Shown here: positions 45,655-54,403 of the stretch, in pieces
Position numbering within the stretch: position 1 is the first letter of the stretch
How the letters are laid out: each line of letters begins with the position of its first letter
Assembly (NCBI GenBank): GCA_009392215.1
Contig: VFGZ01000026.1
Location: 62,001-126,000, forward strand
Direction: 5' to 3'
DNA: 64,000 nucleotides
Source: SAR202 cluster bacterium
Lineage (GTDB): Bacteria; Chloroflexota; Dehalococcoidia; Lucifugimonadales; Lucifugimonadaceae
Notes under the pieces: model-generated
Database searches by the model: none
Told to the model about the DNA's origin: nothing
Seen by the model: only the letters and a program-made list of their open reading frames with translations
Program-made: the position numbers and the translations under genes

Positions 45655-46394
45655 AATCACCTTTATGGGTGACGAAATGGGGAGATGGTCACTCCAATTT
45701 TGTTGGTCTGCACGGTTGGGGTGGGAGTCACAAGACGTTTGTGCCGATGATAAATTATCTTCCTGATGGCGTTGTCATCGAAGCTCCTGATTTACCTGGA
45801 TGTGGGCAGTCTTCCTTACCTGATCGCTGGCGTATCGAAACTATCGGAGAGATGGTTTCCGATTCGATTAGTTTTGAAAGTGAATTTACGATTATTGGTA
45901 ATTGCACCGGTGGCGTTATCGGCGCTGAAATTGCCAGGATTAAACCAGATTTAGTCAAACGTTTGGTGATGATCGATCCGTTCGCATATTCACCTTGGTA
46001 CTTTACTCTTTTTCTCAACGGGAATTTTGGGCGGTTGGCTTATCGTACAGCGTTCGCTTCTCCAATCGGAAGATTTTTCACTAATATGGCCCTCTCAGGC
46101 AAACGTGATGCTGATACTGACCTAACTTCATCGTTCGAGAGAGTTGATCATGATGCCGTTTACTCTTTTTTGAAAATGATGGGCGAACACGAGGGCCCGT
46201 CTCGCTATGCTGATTTAGCCTTGCCAATCGACATAATTATTGGTGAAAACACTTTTAGGGCAGTGGAGAAATCAGCAGCTATGTTAGGTGGGGTGTGGCC
46301 ACATGCAACATTGAGAGTTATAGAAGGAGCTGGTCACCTTCCAATAGAAGAACGCAGTGAGATCCTTTGCAATTTCATATTTAATTATGAGTAA
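45651..46394 (+). CDS. Alpha/beta hydrolase with Cys nucleophile
   Basis: A 247-residue alpha/beta-hydrolase-fold protein inside the carotenoid operon. The oxyanion-hole region LHGWGGSHKTF and the last-helix His in GAGHLPIEER are typical. The nucleophile elbow reads GNCTGG, with Cys85 (TGC at 45903-45905) where most relatives have Ser, and the usual acidic residue after strand six is not obvious (GENTF). The fold resembles BioH-like esterases. It starts in an ATGA overlap with the desaturase and overlaps the glycosyltransferase gene by 8 bases. A thioesterase, acyltransferase or tailoring role is inference. Confidence 0.82.
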   Translation: MKSPLWVTKWGDGHSNFVGLHGWGGSHKTFVPMINYLPDGVVIEAPDLPGCGQSSLPDRWRIETIGEMVSDSISFESEFTIIGNCTGGVIGAEIARIKPDLVKRLVMIDPFAYSPWYFTLFLNGNFGRLAYRTAFASPIGRFFTNMALSGKRDADTDLTSSFERVDHDAVYSFLKMMGEHEGPSRYADLALPIDIIIGENTFRAVEKSAAMLGGVWPHATLRVIEGAGHLPIEERSEILCNFIFNYE

Positions 46395-47541
46395 TTTTCA
46401 GATGGCTCTTGTTATAGCCGCGTTGTTACTTTACGTCCCCCCAGTATTTATCTCAGTTATCAATCTGTTTTTCTGGTCAAAAAGACGCTCCCGTGGTCGT
46501 TGTGGAGAGAGCCTGGTCTCGATTCTTATTCCTGCCAGAGATGAGGAGCAAAACATTGAACGATGCGTGGCGCATGCACTTGATCAGGGTTCGGTGGTAG
46601 CTGAAATCTTGATATATAACGACCGTTCGGTTGATGGCACTCAAGAAGCATTTGACAGACTGCTTTTACGGTATGGTGGGATTGTTAAACAGGTGGCTAC
46701 CCAAGAGATCATGCATGGTTGGGTAGGCAAAACTAACGCCTGCGCTAGACTCGCCGAAAAGGCAACTGGTAAATGGCTACTGTTCTTAGATGCCGATACG
46801 ATACTTAGGCGGAATGCTGTCGAATCAATGGTGATTGAAGCAACACATAGAGATGCGACCCTATTGTCGGCCTGGCCAAAGATTGAAATGCTTTCCCTGA
46901 TGGAAAAACTGTTGATGCCATTGCTAAATTTTGTGGTCTTTAGCCTTTTCCCTGCGCCGATTTCACGATTTAATGACAGGCCATCCTTGGGCCTGGCCCA
47001 TGGAGCGTGCATTCTGGCGTACCGCGAGACATACTTGGCCAATGGAGGTCATCGGATGGTGAAGGATCGACTATTCGAGGATACGGCTCTAGCTCGGTCT
47101 TGGCGATCCGATGGTCAGAATTCACAAGTGATGGATGGCAGTCGTCTTGTTTCTGTCCGTATGTATTCAAGTTTATCTGCTGTTTGGAATGGCTTCTCTA
47201 AGAGTTATTATCCGGCGTTTGAAAATGACGTTTCTTTTCTCTTGTTCCAGAGTTATCTCGCCTTGGGATTTATTCTGCTTCCCTTGATCATTTGTTGTGC
47301 TGTTATTGCAGGATTTATTGAAAATATCAATCTGTTACTAGCGGCATTATCTTTGGCGCCTCGCGCCATTGTTGCGATTATGTTTGGCCATTCCCTTTGG
47401 TCGGTTCTGCTTCATCCTGTAAGTGTCATGGCGATGCTGGTGTTAGGTACTCAATCTTGGTGGCGGTATGCACATGGTTCTGGTGTTGCCTGGAAGGGTC
47501 GTCAATATTCTGCATCGGGAACCAAAGTTAACGATGAATAA
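46387..47541 (+). CDS. Family 2 glycosyltransferase (CrtQ-like)
   Basis: Membrane-bound glycosyltransferase of GT2. An N-terminal hydrophobic segment is followed by the nucleotide-sugar domain with SILIPARDEEQNIERCV, the Asp pair in LFLDADT and the acidic EDTALA region; three hydrophobic segments end the protein. This layout matches CrtQ-type carotenoid glycosyltransferases, and the operon supports it. ATG 46387 overlaps the hydrolase stop (ATGAGTAA) and is preferred over the longer frame from 46357. The length is 384 residues. Confidence 0.82.
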   Translation: MSNFQMALVIAALLLYVPPVFISVINLFFWSKRRSRGRCGESLVSILIPARDEEQNIERCVAHALDQGSVVAEILIYNDRSVDGTQEAFDRLLLRYGGIVKQVATQEIMHGWVGKTNACARLAEKATGKWLLFLDADTILRRNAVESMVIEATHRDATLLSAWPKIEMLSLMEKLLMPLLNFVVFSLFPAPISRFNDRPSLGLAHGACILAYRETYLANGGHRMVKDRLFEDTALARSWRSDGQNSQVMDGSRLVSVRMYSSLSAVWNGFSKSYYPAFENDVSFLLFQSYLALGFILLPLIICCAVIAGFIENINLLLAALSLAPRAIVAIMFGHSLWSVLLHPVSVMAMLVLGTQSWWRYAHGSGVAWKGRQYSASGTKVNDE

Positions 47542-48997
47542 AAAAGCGGTGATCATCGGAGCTGGTCTTGGAGGGTTAGCGACTGCAATTAGATTGTCGA
47601 GCCTTGGATGGAGGGTAACTGTTATTGAACAGGGCTCGCAGCCCGGTGGTAAGCTCAACCGGTTTTCACATCTTGGTTACACTTTTGATACTGGTCCATC
47701 ACTGATCACGCTTCCACATGTCTTTGATCGGCTATTCAATGTCAGCGGCTCTGATTTTTATAAATTAATCAAACCTCTGAAGATAGATCCTCTTTTTGAA
47801 TATCGGTTCGATATCGGTGACCGACTTACTTACAGTTCCGATCTACCTGAACTAGCACGAGAAATAGAACGTGTTACAGGTTCTATTGATGATGTAAAAG
47901 GTTTGTACCGTTTTCTAAAAATGGGCGCAAAATTGTTTGAATTGTCTGAGAAAACTTTTTTTCAAAGCACCCCGATGTCCCGACCAACTTTTGAGGACTT
48001 GAAATCGCTGCTTTCCGCCCCGAAACTCCACGCGTGGGGTAGCTATGACATGGCAGTTCGTCGTCATTTTAAGAGCTCGCAAATGCGTCAAATTTTTCAA
48101 CGTTATCCAACATATGTAGGTGCCTCACCCCATCGCGCAATGGGGACCCTCGCGCTTATTCCATACATGGAACTAGCGTTCGGCGGATGGTACGTCCCTG
48201 GCGGTTTGTATCGGATAGTTGACGAACTTGTCCTGATGGCAACAAGGGCTGGTGTGGAGATGGAAATGTCGACACGTGTTTCCCAGATTCAGACGGAAGG
48301 GAAGCGTATTACCGGCGTTGGCACTACTTCCGGACAGTTTTTTGATGCAGATGTGGTCGTCTCTAACGCTGATCCAGCATCAGTCTTTGATTTCACGGAT
48401 GGAGTTGCAGGCACGAAGTTGAAAGCTGAAGAGCATTCGATGTCGGGCTTCGTGATGCTTTTGGGACTGGATCGTAAAGTGGAGGGGTTGAGGCATCACA
48501 CTGTATGTTTTTCTAGTGATTACGACAGAGAATTTAAACAAATTATTGGTGAACGGAGATTTCCTGATGATCCGACCGTGTATGTCAATATCCCTACGGT
48601 CACGGATCACTCCATGGCACCTGCGGGGAAAGAATCAGTATTTCTTATGGCTAACGCTCCTGCAGGTTCTCAGGTTTGGACACGGGAGTTTGAATTAGAG
48701 GCTGCTCAAAGGGTAAGAACGCGATTGGTCTCATCTGGGATGCCGGATTTTATGGCCCATGCCAAGTTCATCGAATACTGGAACCCTGCAAGATTTGAGC
48801 GTGAATACGCATCGCCAGGTGGGGCGATATATGGTCGGGCTGCACATGGATGGAGAGGGACATTTCTCCGCCCGCCTCTTAAAGATTCTCGAGTAAAAGA
48901 TCTGTTCTATGTGGGAGGTGGCACACATCCAGGAGGCGGAACTCCTACGGTACTTTTATCTGCGGAGATTGTGAGTGCCATGGTTGCAAAATTATGA
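47534..48997 (+). CDS. Carotenoid desaturase/oxidase (CrtI-like), copy 2
   Basis: Second CrtI-family flavoenzyme of the operon, 487 residues. VIIGAGLGGLATAIRLSSLG at residues 6-25, TFDTGPSLI near 50-58 and the C-terminal GGGTHPGGGTPTVLLSAE are present. The HPGGGxP form is seen in CrtN/CrtP/CrtD-type enzymes, so a later desaturation or oxidation step is likely. ATG 47534 overlaps the glycosyltransferase stop by 8 bases (ATGAATAA). Its stop overlaps the CruF-like start (ATGA). Confidence 0.87.
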   Translation: MNKKAVIIGAGLGGLATAIRLSSLGWRVTVIEQGSQPGGKLNRFSHLGYTFDTGPSLITLPHVFDRLFNVSGSDFYKLIKPLKIDPLFEYRFDIGDRLTYSSDLPELAREIERVTGSIDDVKGLYRFLKMGAKLFELSEKTFFQSTPMSRPTFEDLKSLLSAPKLHAWGSYDMAVRRHFKSSQMRQIFQRYPTYVGASPHRAMGTLALIPYMELAFGGWYVPGGLYRIVDELVLMATRAGVEMEMSTRVSQIQTEGKRITGVGTTSGQFFDADVVVSNADPASVFDFTDGVAGTKLKAEEHSMSGFVMLLGLDRKVEGLRHHTVCFSSDYDREFKQIIGERRFPDDPTVYVNIPTVTDHSMAPAGKESVFLMANAPAGSQVWTREFELEAAQRVRTRLVSSGMPDFMAHAKFIEYWNPARFEREYASPGGAIYGRAAHGWRGTFLRPPLKDSRVKDLFYVGGGTHPGGGTPTVLLSAEIVSAMVAKL

Positions 48998-49758
48998 TAC
49001 TGCACACAACTTTTAGGATCGCAATACTTTTATCCGTTTTTTTTTACGGCATCTTGTGGATGGGGGGTGTTATTTCTTCTCTCTTGTGGGGAGAGGCACC
49101 GGCATCTGCCAGTTGGGCTGCTCCAGTTTTTCTTTATATTTCATCTCTGCTTTTACTTAAAAGTTCTGGAGTTCGCTCAGGTCTGTTGTTGTTGGCGGTT
49201 GGGATCTACGGATTTGGTATAGAGATTCTGGGTTTGACTACAGGGGTATTGTTTGGTGACTATACCTACTCAGGGGTGCTCGGACCTGGGATGTTTGGGG
49301 TTCCCTATGCTCTCGTATCATCTTGGATGGTTGTCACTTCATTTGCGGTTTTTGTACTTGTTTATCTGCGGATCCAGCGTAAATGGTGGGTTTTGGTAGG
49401 ACCACCTGTGATGGTGATCATTGACTTGATTTTAGAGCCGGCTGCAACCGGACCAATGGGTGCTTGGATCTGGGAATCCCTTGGGGGATATTATGGGGTT
49501 CCGATAAATAATTTTGTTGGATGGTTCATCGCAAGCATCCCGATATTTACTTTTCTTTCTTTGAGTCGATATTCGTACGATGGTAGTCCTTATATCGCCG
49601 CCAGTGTGCTGTTGTTCTTCTTAGTTCTGTCGGTGGTTCATTTTCTCTGGGCTCCTGTGTTCATAGCGCTGATATTTGTTGCCCTGATGATTTTTTGGAA
49701 ACGGTTACGAGAAACGAAGTCAAGTTTCACATTGGCGTTGATTGGTGTCTTAAAATAA
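48994..49758 (+). CDS. Carotenoid biosynthesis membrane protein (DUF422/CruF-like)
   Basis: A 254-residue integral membrane protein with seven or eight hydrophobic segments and the DUF422 features EILGLTTGVLFGDYTYS, GVPYALVSSW and the Asp/Glu pair in IIDLILEPAA. CruF members hydrate the psi ends of acyclic carotenoids (1',2'-hydratase). Last gene of the carotenoid operon, overlapping the second desaturase by four bases. The hydration role is inferred from family and context. Confidence 0.85.
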   Translation: MILHTTFRIAILLSVFFYGILWMGGVISSLLWGEAPASASWAAPVFLYISSLLLLKSSGVRSGLLLLAVGIYGFGIEILGLTTGVLFGDYTYSGVLGPGMFGVPYALVSSWMVVTSFAVFVLVYLRIQRKWWVLVGPPVMVIIDLILEPAATGPMGAWIWESLGGYYGVPINNFVGWFIASIPIFTFLSLSRYSYDGSPYIAASVLLFFLVLSVVHFLWAPVFIALIFVALMIFWKRLRETKSSFTLALIGVLK

Positions 49759-49833
49759 TTCTAAGTAACGTAATGTTGCGGATTCGTAGCAATGCATGAA
49801 AAGTTCAATGCTAACTGAGGGAGGAAATCCGTA

Positions 49834-50892
49834 ATGGCTTTAGGTAGAGGATGGACAGGCGGACCGAATTTTCGCCCGGCGAGAGATGTAGAGGTTAAAT
49901 ACGGTCATGGGCTGGTAAACACTGAAAGTGCGGCCTGGCCAAGGTACGTAGTAGTGACCACGCCTACGGCCTGGAAAACCGCGCTGCCATACATAGCGCA
50001 GAAGCCGGCTGGTGTCGGTGTCGTCAGTATGCTCGATTGGGATCATCTTGAGAGTGTGTCTAATGCGCTTCCTGATGATGCGGAAATGGTTGTTGGAATC
50101 GGAGGCGGTACAGCACTTGACGCGTCTAAATACGTCGCTTTAAAGAAAGATGTGCCATTACGTCTCGTACCCACTGCTGTTTCAACTGGGGCGATAATTC
50201 ATGGCATTTTTGCCAAGTGGGAAGGGCATGCGATCGTTGCGGATTCAGAGTTTTGGCCATACTGTGATTTTGAGCATGTTCTTGTGGACTATGAACTGAT
50301 TTTGGAGGCGCCGTGGTATTTGAACACCGCTGGTATTGGTGATGTCCTTTGTATGTATTCAGGCATCTCAGAATGGCGAAATCAAGCTGGTGTTGGAGAT
50401 ACCCCTCCGGTAGATAAAGAATTGATCAGGCCGACTTTAGAGTACTACCGAGATTTGTCTGTGCAGTTCCCTAAAACTTTAGATTCACAAGGTAATTTAA
50501 CTGCTGACAGTGTCGGATTTATTATGAAGTCTATTCATGAACGAGATGATCGTCAGTTGACCTCGCCTTTTGCTTCGGGTGCTGGTCATTCCTTGACGCA
50601 GGTTTTAGAGGAAGTTCTTCAGACGGGGCTTATACATGGTGAGGTTGCTGCTTTGGGCGGAGTCGCAGTTTCCTGGGCTGCAAATGATTATAAGGAGCTG
50701 ATTGGCTTTCTCGATAAATGTAAGGTACGGTACCGTCCTTCACAGATGGGTGTTCAAAAGGATCAGCTACGGGCAGTGTTTGATTATGCAAAGGACTTTT
50801 ACCCTAAACGGGGTATGGACACCATCCTTGCAAGAGAACCCCTTACCGGTAGCAGGTTCGAGGATTTCTGGAAGTTTATTAAAAGCATCTAA
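49834..50892 (+). CDS. Glycerol-1-phosphate-dehydrogenase-like protein
   Basis: Member of the superfamily joining sn-glycerol-1-phosphate dehydrogenase (EgsA/AraM), iron alcohol dehydrogenases and dehydroquinate synthase. GIGGGTALDASKYVA is the NAD-binding loop; VPTAVSTGAIIHG resembles the dehydrogenase PTxxSxDG loop; metal ligands would be Asp in GIGDVLCMYSGISEW, and His in GAGHSLTQVLEE and LIHGEVAALG. The 352-residue length fits. A strong GAGGGAGG precedes the ATG. It lies 75 bases after the carotenoid operon. Assignment within the superfamily is tentative. Confidence 0.75.
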   Translation: MALGRGWTGGPNFRPARDVEVKYGHGLVNTESAAWPRYVVVTTPTAWKTALPYIAQKPAGVGVVSMLDWDHLESVSNALPDDAEMVVGIGGGTALDASKYVALKKDVPLRLVPTAVSTGAIIHGIFAKWEGHAIVADSEFWPYCDFEHVLVDYELILEAPWYLNTAGIGDVLCMYSGISEWRNQAGVGDTPPVDKELIRPTLEYYRDLSVQFPKTLDSQGNLTADSVGFIMKSIHERDDRQLTSPFASGAGHSLTQVLEEVLQTGLIHGEVAALGGVAVSWAANDYKELIGFLDKCKVRYRPSQMGVQKDQLRAVFDYAKDFYPKRGMDTILAREPLTGSRFEDFWKFIKSI

Positions 50893-50929
50893 GTCAATAA
50901 ATGAGATTCCTACATGATGGAGGTAGCAA

Positions 50930-53266
50930 ATGATCGAGGTTAGTGACGGGGAACAGGGTGCTGATGCTGAATTTGGATCGCTGAAACTGGTTTCACCTGA
51001 AGAAATTGAGGCTGGTGAGCTCGCGTGTATAACCCTTCGATACGTGGCTGGAAGTGTTGGGTTGCGACAGGGAGGCACCCTGACCATATGGACCGACTCG
51101 GACTCCGACTGGGCTAAACCACAGGTAGAAGATCCTACTGCAGATGGCTATCTGAACCTCGTGCCGCCGAGCGGGTGTGCTGCTTCAATTCATACACCTG
51201 ATCACAAATCGTTCGTCATAACGCTTATGTCAGGCAGGTTATCCGAGGGGGATTATATCGATATCATACTCGGAGATAGGAGTGGTGGTGGAGGTGGTTT
51301 ACGCGCCCAGACGTTTTATGAACCTCGTCGAAATTTCCTCTGCGAAGTCAACCCTTCAGGATCCGCGCCTGGCACTTGGACTCCTATGGGTGCTGAAACA
51401 AGGTCAGATAGCTTAAACGCAGATCAACTTGGACAACAAGATCCGAACTTCGTAAAACCGGGCTCAGCAACAGGTAGTGCAATACCAGCAGTACTTCGAA
51501 TTAGTGGTGGTGACGCTTCTGATCTGTCAGCGATTGCACCTTCAGATATAGAACTTGGATCTGGTTTTGCTCTACAGCTTAAGGCCTCGGACATTTGGGG
51601 TAACCCTGCTGAAAAATATCGGGGGACGGTTGAAATAAAGGCCCCCGGGTTAGTTGTCCCAGGTGGAAATAGTTTGGAGTTTTCGGAAGAAGATGGAGGC
51701 GTGTGTAGAATCGAAGGGGCGGTCTTTACAGAAGAGGGTGCTACTCGAATAGAAATAGAAGATGCAGAAAACGATCTTATTGCCAGCAGTAATCAAATAC
51801 GGATAACTCAAAAACTCCCTGCGCTCAAGCTTTTTTGGGGAGATCCTCATTCAGGTCAAATTGGAGATGCCTCGAAGATTGGGGACTACTTTGCTTATGC
51901 AAGGGATGTATCTGCATTAGATTTTGCCGGATACCAGCGTAACGACTCTGCTCATTCCACCGATGAATATGAAGTTCAACAACTAGAAGAAAAGGCGTAT
52001 CACGAACCAGGAAGATTTGTACCGTTACCTGGTTATGAATGGTCTGGCGCTGTGGAGAGAGGAGGGCACCATAACGTTTATTTCGGTAGATTTGACCGAC
52101 CAATGAAACGCTGGAGAGGAGCGGATAAATTAGGTAGGCCAGATGAGTCGGATCTTCCTCACGTTAAAGATCTACATAACTACTATCGTGGGACTGATAC
52201 TGTGATAACCCCGCATGTTGGAGGCACTCATGCCAATTTGGAATGGCATGATCCGACTCTCGAACCCGCGATTGAGGTGACCTCTACGCACGGCTCATTC
52301 GAATGGATTCTTAGGGAATCTATTGGGAAAGGTTACGAAATGGGTTTTGTTGGCGGAAATGACTGCCATACGGGTCGTGCGGGGGACGATAGGCCGGGTT
52401 TTCAGGAACGTCGTTATTCGAAAGGCGGATTGACGGGGATTTATGCTGAACAACTTACATTGAAGAGCATTTTAGAAGCTATGAAGGCGAAAAGGTTATA
52501 TGCAACAACCGGCGCCCGTATTAGAGCTGCAGTAACGGTGGATGGTCATTTTATAGGTGAGAAATATTCCTGCGGCAATCAATGTGATATTAAGGTAAAT
52601 GTCGAAGGTACAGCGCCGCTTGAGCGGATCGAAGTTTACCGAGGCCTGAATCTGATCCACACCGAAGTAATTTCAGGACCTCCGACTGGAAACAAAATTC
52701 GCGTTCTGTGGGATGGAGCAAGCCGCTGGTCAAGTTATTCAGGTATTCGTTGGGACGGTAGTGTGGATGTTACAGGCGGAGAAATCGGAGACGTCAGGCC
52801 AATTAGGTTTGATAGCCCTCGTTCGAATTATCAGCGGATTAGCTCCTCTAAACTTGCTTTGAATGGATGGGCCTGTGGTTATCCTAGCGGTTTGGTTTTT
52901 GATTTATCAAAAACGACGGACTCAGAAATATCATTCGCGATGAATTCGTCCCTGATTGTAGGGCCAACATTCGCAGATCACGGCGAAAAGCATGCACTTA
53001 GGCGTATGGCACATGCCACCGGAGATTCGGTCAGGGTCAGTGGCACTTTAGCGCAGCTTCAAAATGGTCCGATGCGAGTCAATCTCGGCCACTCGAATAG
53101 AAATGTGACTCTAGAACTGGCACCTGAAGCGGTTTCGGACAGATCTGAATTCAGGGTAATTGATGAAGATGTACAACCCGGAGTCAATCCTTACTGGGTC
53201 AAGGTTGTGCAACAGGATATGGAGATGGCATGGATCAGTCCGGTATTTGCTGATTTCTTGGGTTGA
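50930..53266 (+). CDS. DUF3604 family PHP-like protein
   Basis: A 778-residue protein. Residues 1-290 look like beta-rich accessory domains; the DUF3604 core begins at LFWGDPHSGQIGD (about 300) and continues with GYEWSG, HHNVYFG, PHVGGTHANLEWHD, GGNDCHTGR and LYATTGARI, which hold the His and Asp residues expected for metal binding. No signal peptide. GGAGG lies six bases before the ATG, 37 bases after the previous gene. Function of the family is poorly known; a hydrolase of the PHP class is likely. Confidence 0.85.
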   Translation: MIEVSDGEQGADAEFGSLKLVSPEEIEAGELACITLRYVAGSVGLRQGGTLTIWTDSDSDWAKPQVEDPTADGYLNLVPPSGCAASIHTPDHKSFVITLMSGRLSEGDYIDIILGDRSGGGGGLRAQTFYEPRRNFLCEVNPSGSAPGTWTPMGAETRSDSLNADQLGQQDPNFVKPGSATGSAIPAVLRISGGDASDLSAIAPSDIELGSGFALQLKASDIWGNPAEKYRGTVEIKAPGLVVPGGNSLEFSEEDGGVCRIEGAVFTEEGATRIEIEDAENDLIASSNQIRITQKLPALKLFWGDPHSGQIGDASKIGDYFAYARDVSALDFAGYQRNDSAHSTDEYEVQQLEEKAYHEPGRFVPLPGYEWSGAVERGGHHNVYFGRFDRPMKRWRGADKLGRPDESDLPHVKDLHNYYRGTDTVITPHVGGTHANLEWHDPTLEPAIEVTSTHGSFEWILRESIGKGYEMGFVGGNDCHTGRAGDDRPGFQERRYSKGGLTGIYAEQLTLKSILEAMKAKRLYATTGARIRAAVTVDGHFIGEKYSCGNQCDIKVNVEGTAPLERIEVYRGLNLIHTEVISGPPTGNKIRVLWDGASRWSSYSGIRWDGSVDVTGGEIGDVRPIRFDSPRSNYQRISSSKLALNGWACGYPSGLVFDLSKTTDSEISFAMNSSLIVGPTFADHGEKHALRRMAHATGDSVRVSGTLAQLQNGPMRVNLGHSNRNVTLELAPEAVSDRSEFRVIDEDVQPGVNPYWVKVVQQDMEMAWISPVFADFLG

Positions 53267-53368
53267 CCAAAGCGACGGACATTTATTTAGGGGAGACTTA
53301 CCCTAGCATCCCAGATTCACGATGCGCCGTAGGGGGAGATGCGAGACATAACGTGAGCCTGTTTAGCG

Positions 53369-54394
53369 TCACCCTTGAATGTCAAAAACCTGTAGTCGGT
53401 GTCGATTACTATCGATCACGAATAAGTGATTGTCTTTGTCCATTGCCAGTGAAGTGGGACCCCAGAAATACTTTTCTATATGGGCTGATTCCTCGTGTGG
53501 GTCATCAGTGTTGAATTCAATCTCAGGTTCCAAATTTGCATTAGCTCGTGCTTGACCTTCCTCAACATTTGTATCCAAAAAATCTTGAGCCCACTTGGAA
53601 ATTGTTGCCTGCCCTCTGTGTAACTGAACGAAATCTCCATTGGAATCGAAAACCTGGATTCTCTGGTTGCCCCAGTCAGCGATGTAGATGTAGCCATCCG
53701 CGTCCACACAAACGCTGGACGGAGCGTTTAACTCCCCGTTGCCACGACCTGATGAACCGAAGTTAGCCTGGAACTGCCCATCCACCGAAAACTTGACGAT
53801 GCGGTCGTTCCCCCAGTCAGCGACGTATATATTGTCTTCGATATCGGTGCAAACTTCCCATGGTAAGTTCAGTTGCCCATCGCCTGAACCAGGCTCTCCG
53901 AAGGTAGCCAGATGCTCTCCGTCGCAGTTAAATTTCTGGATTCGACCATTTAAATGGTCACTAACGATTAGTTCGTCTTTGGAGTTAAAGGTGATTCCGT
54001 TTGGACCGTTTAATTGTCCTTCTTTAGTCCCGTATTCACCCCAGGTGTTTAAAAGTTCACCTTCCTGCGTGCGAATTAATATCCTGTTTAGATAATCGTC
54101 ACTGGTAAATACGCGCTGGTTACTGTCGATTGCTATCGATGCGTTCCAGATTGCCTGACCCTCTCCTTTACCGAAGGAACCAAAAGTTCCAAAGTATTCT
54201 TCCTCCAAGTTCATTACTGTGACCCGCACACCTCTAGGGTCACTGTCTGATCCTCGACCCAGCACAAAAATCTTGCCGTTCTCTGCGACAGCCCCTGACC
54301 AGGGATAGTAGAAGCCACGGCCCTGCATTGCTGCAACGCCAATTGTGCGGTTGTATTTCAGTCGTGTCTTTGAGGGTGTGATTACAGTGGTCAT
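53369..54394 (-). CDS. NHL-repeat beta-propeller protein
   Basis: A 341-residue protein with about six NHL blades. Repeats are clear: EGQLNGPNGITFNSKDELIV, DGQLNLPWEVCTDIEDNIYV and NGELNAPSSVCVDADGYIYI, each followed by DWGNxRI or a variant. No signal peptide, catalytic residue or membrane anchor is seen, so it is probably a binding scaffold or a lyase-like propeller. It begins nine bases after the DUF1800 stop and so completes the operon DUF1501-DUF1800-NHL. Confidence 0.87.
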   Translation of the reverse strand: MTTVITPSKTRLKYNRTIGVAAMQGRGFYYPWSGAVAENGKIFVLGRGSDSDPRGVRVTVMNLEEEYFGTFGSFGKGEGQAIWNASIAIDSNQRVFTSDDYLNRILIRTQEGELLNTWGEYGTKEGQLNGPNGITFNSKDELIVSDHLNGRIQKFNCDGEHLATFGEPGSGDGQLNLPWEVCTDIEDNIYVADWGNDRIVKFSVDGQFQANFGSSGRGNGELNAPSSVCVDADGYIYIADWGNQRIQVFDSNGDFVQLHRGQATISKWAQDFLDTNVEEGQARANANLEPEIEFNTDDPHEESAHIEKYFWGPTSLAMDKDNHLFVIDSNRHRLQVFDIQG

Positions 54395-54403
54395 CGTTTC
54401 TAT

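Noticed and set aside
53263-53514. An 83-codon frame after the DUF3604 gene
   Set aside because: It overlaps the NHL gene on the opposite strand and shows no family features.
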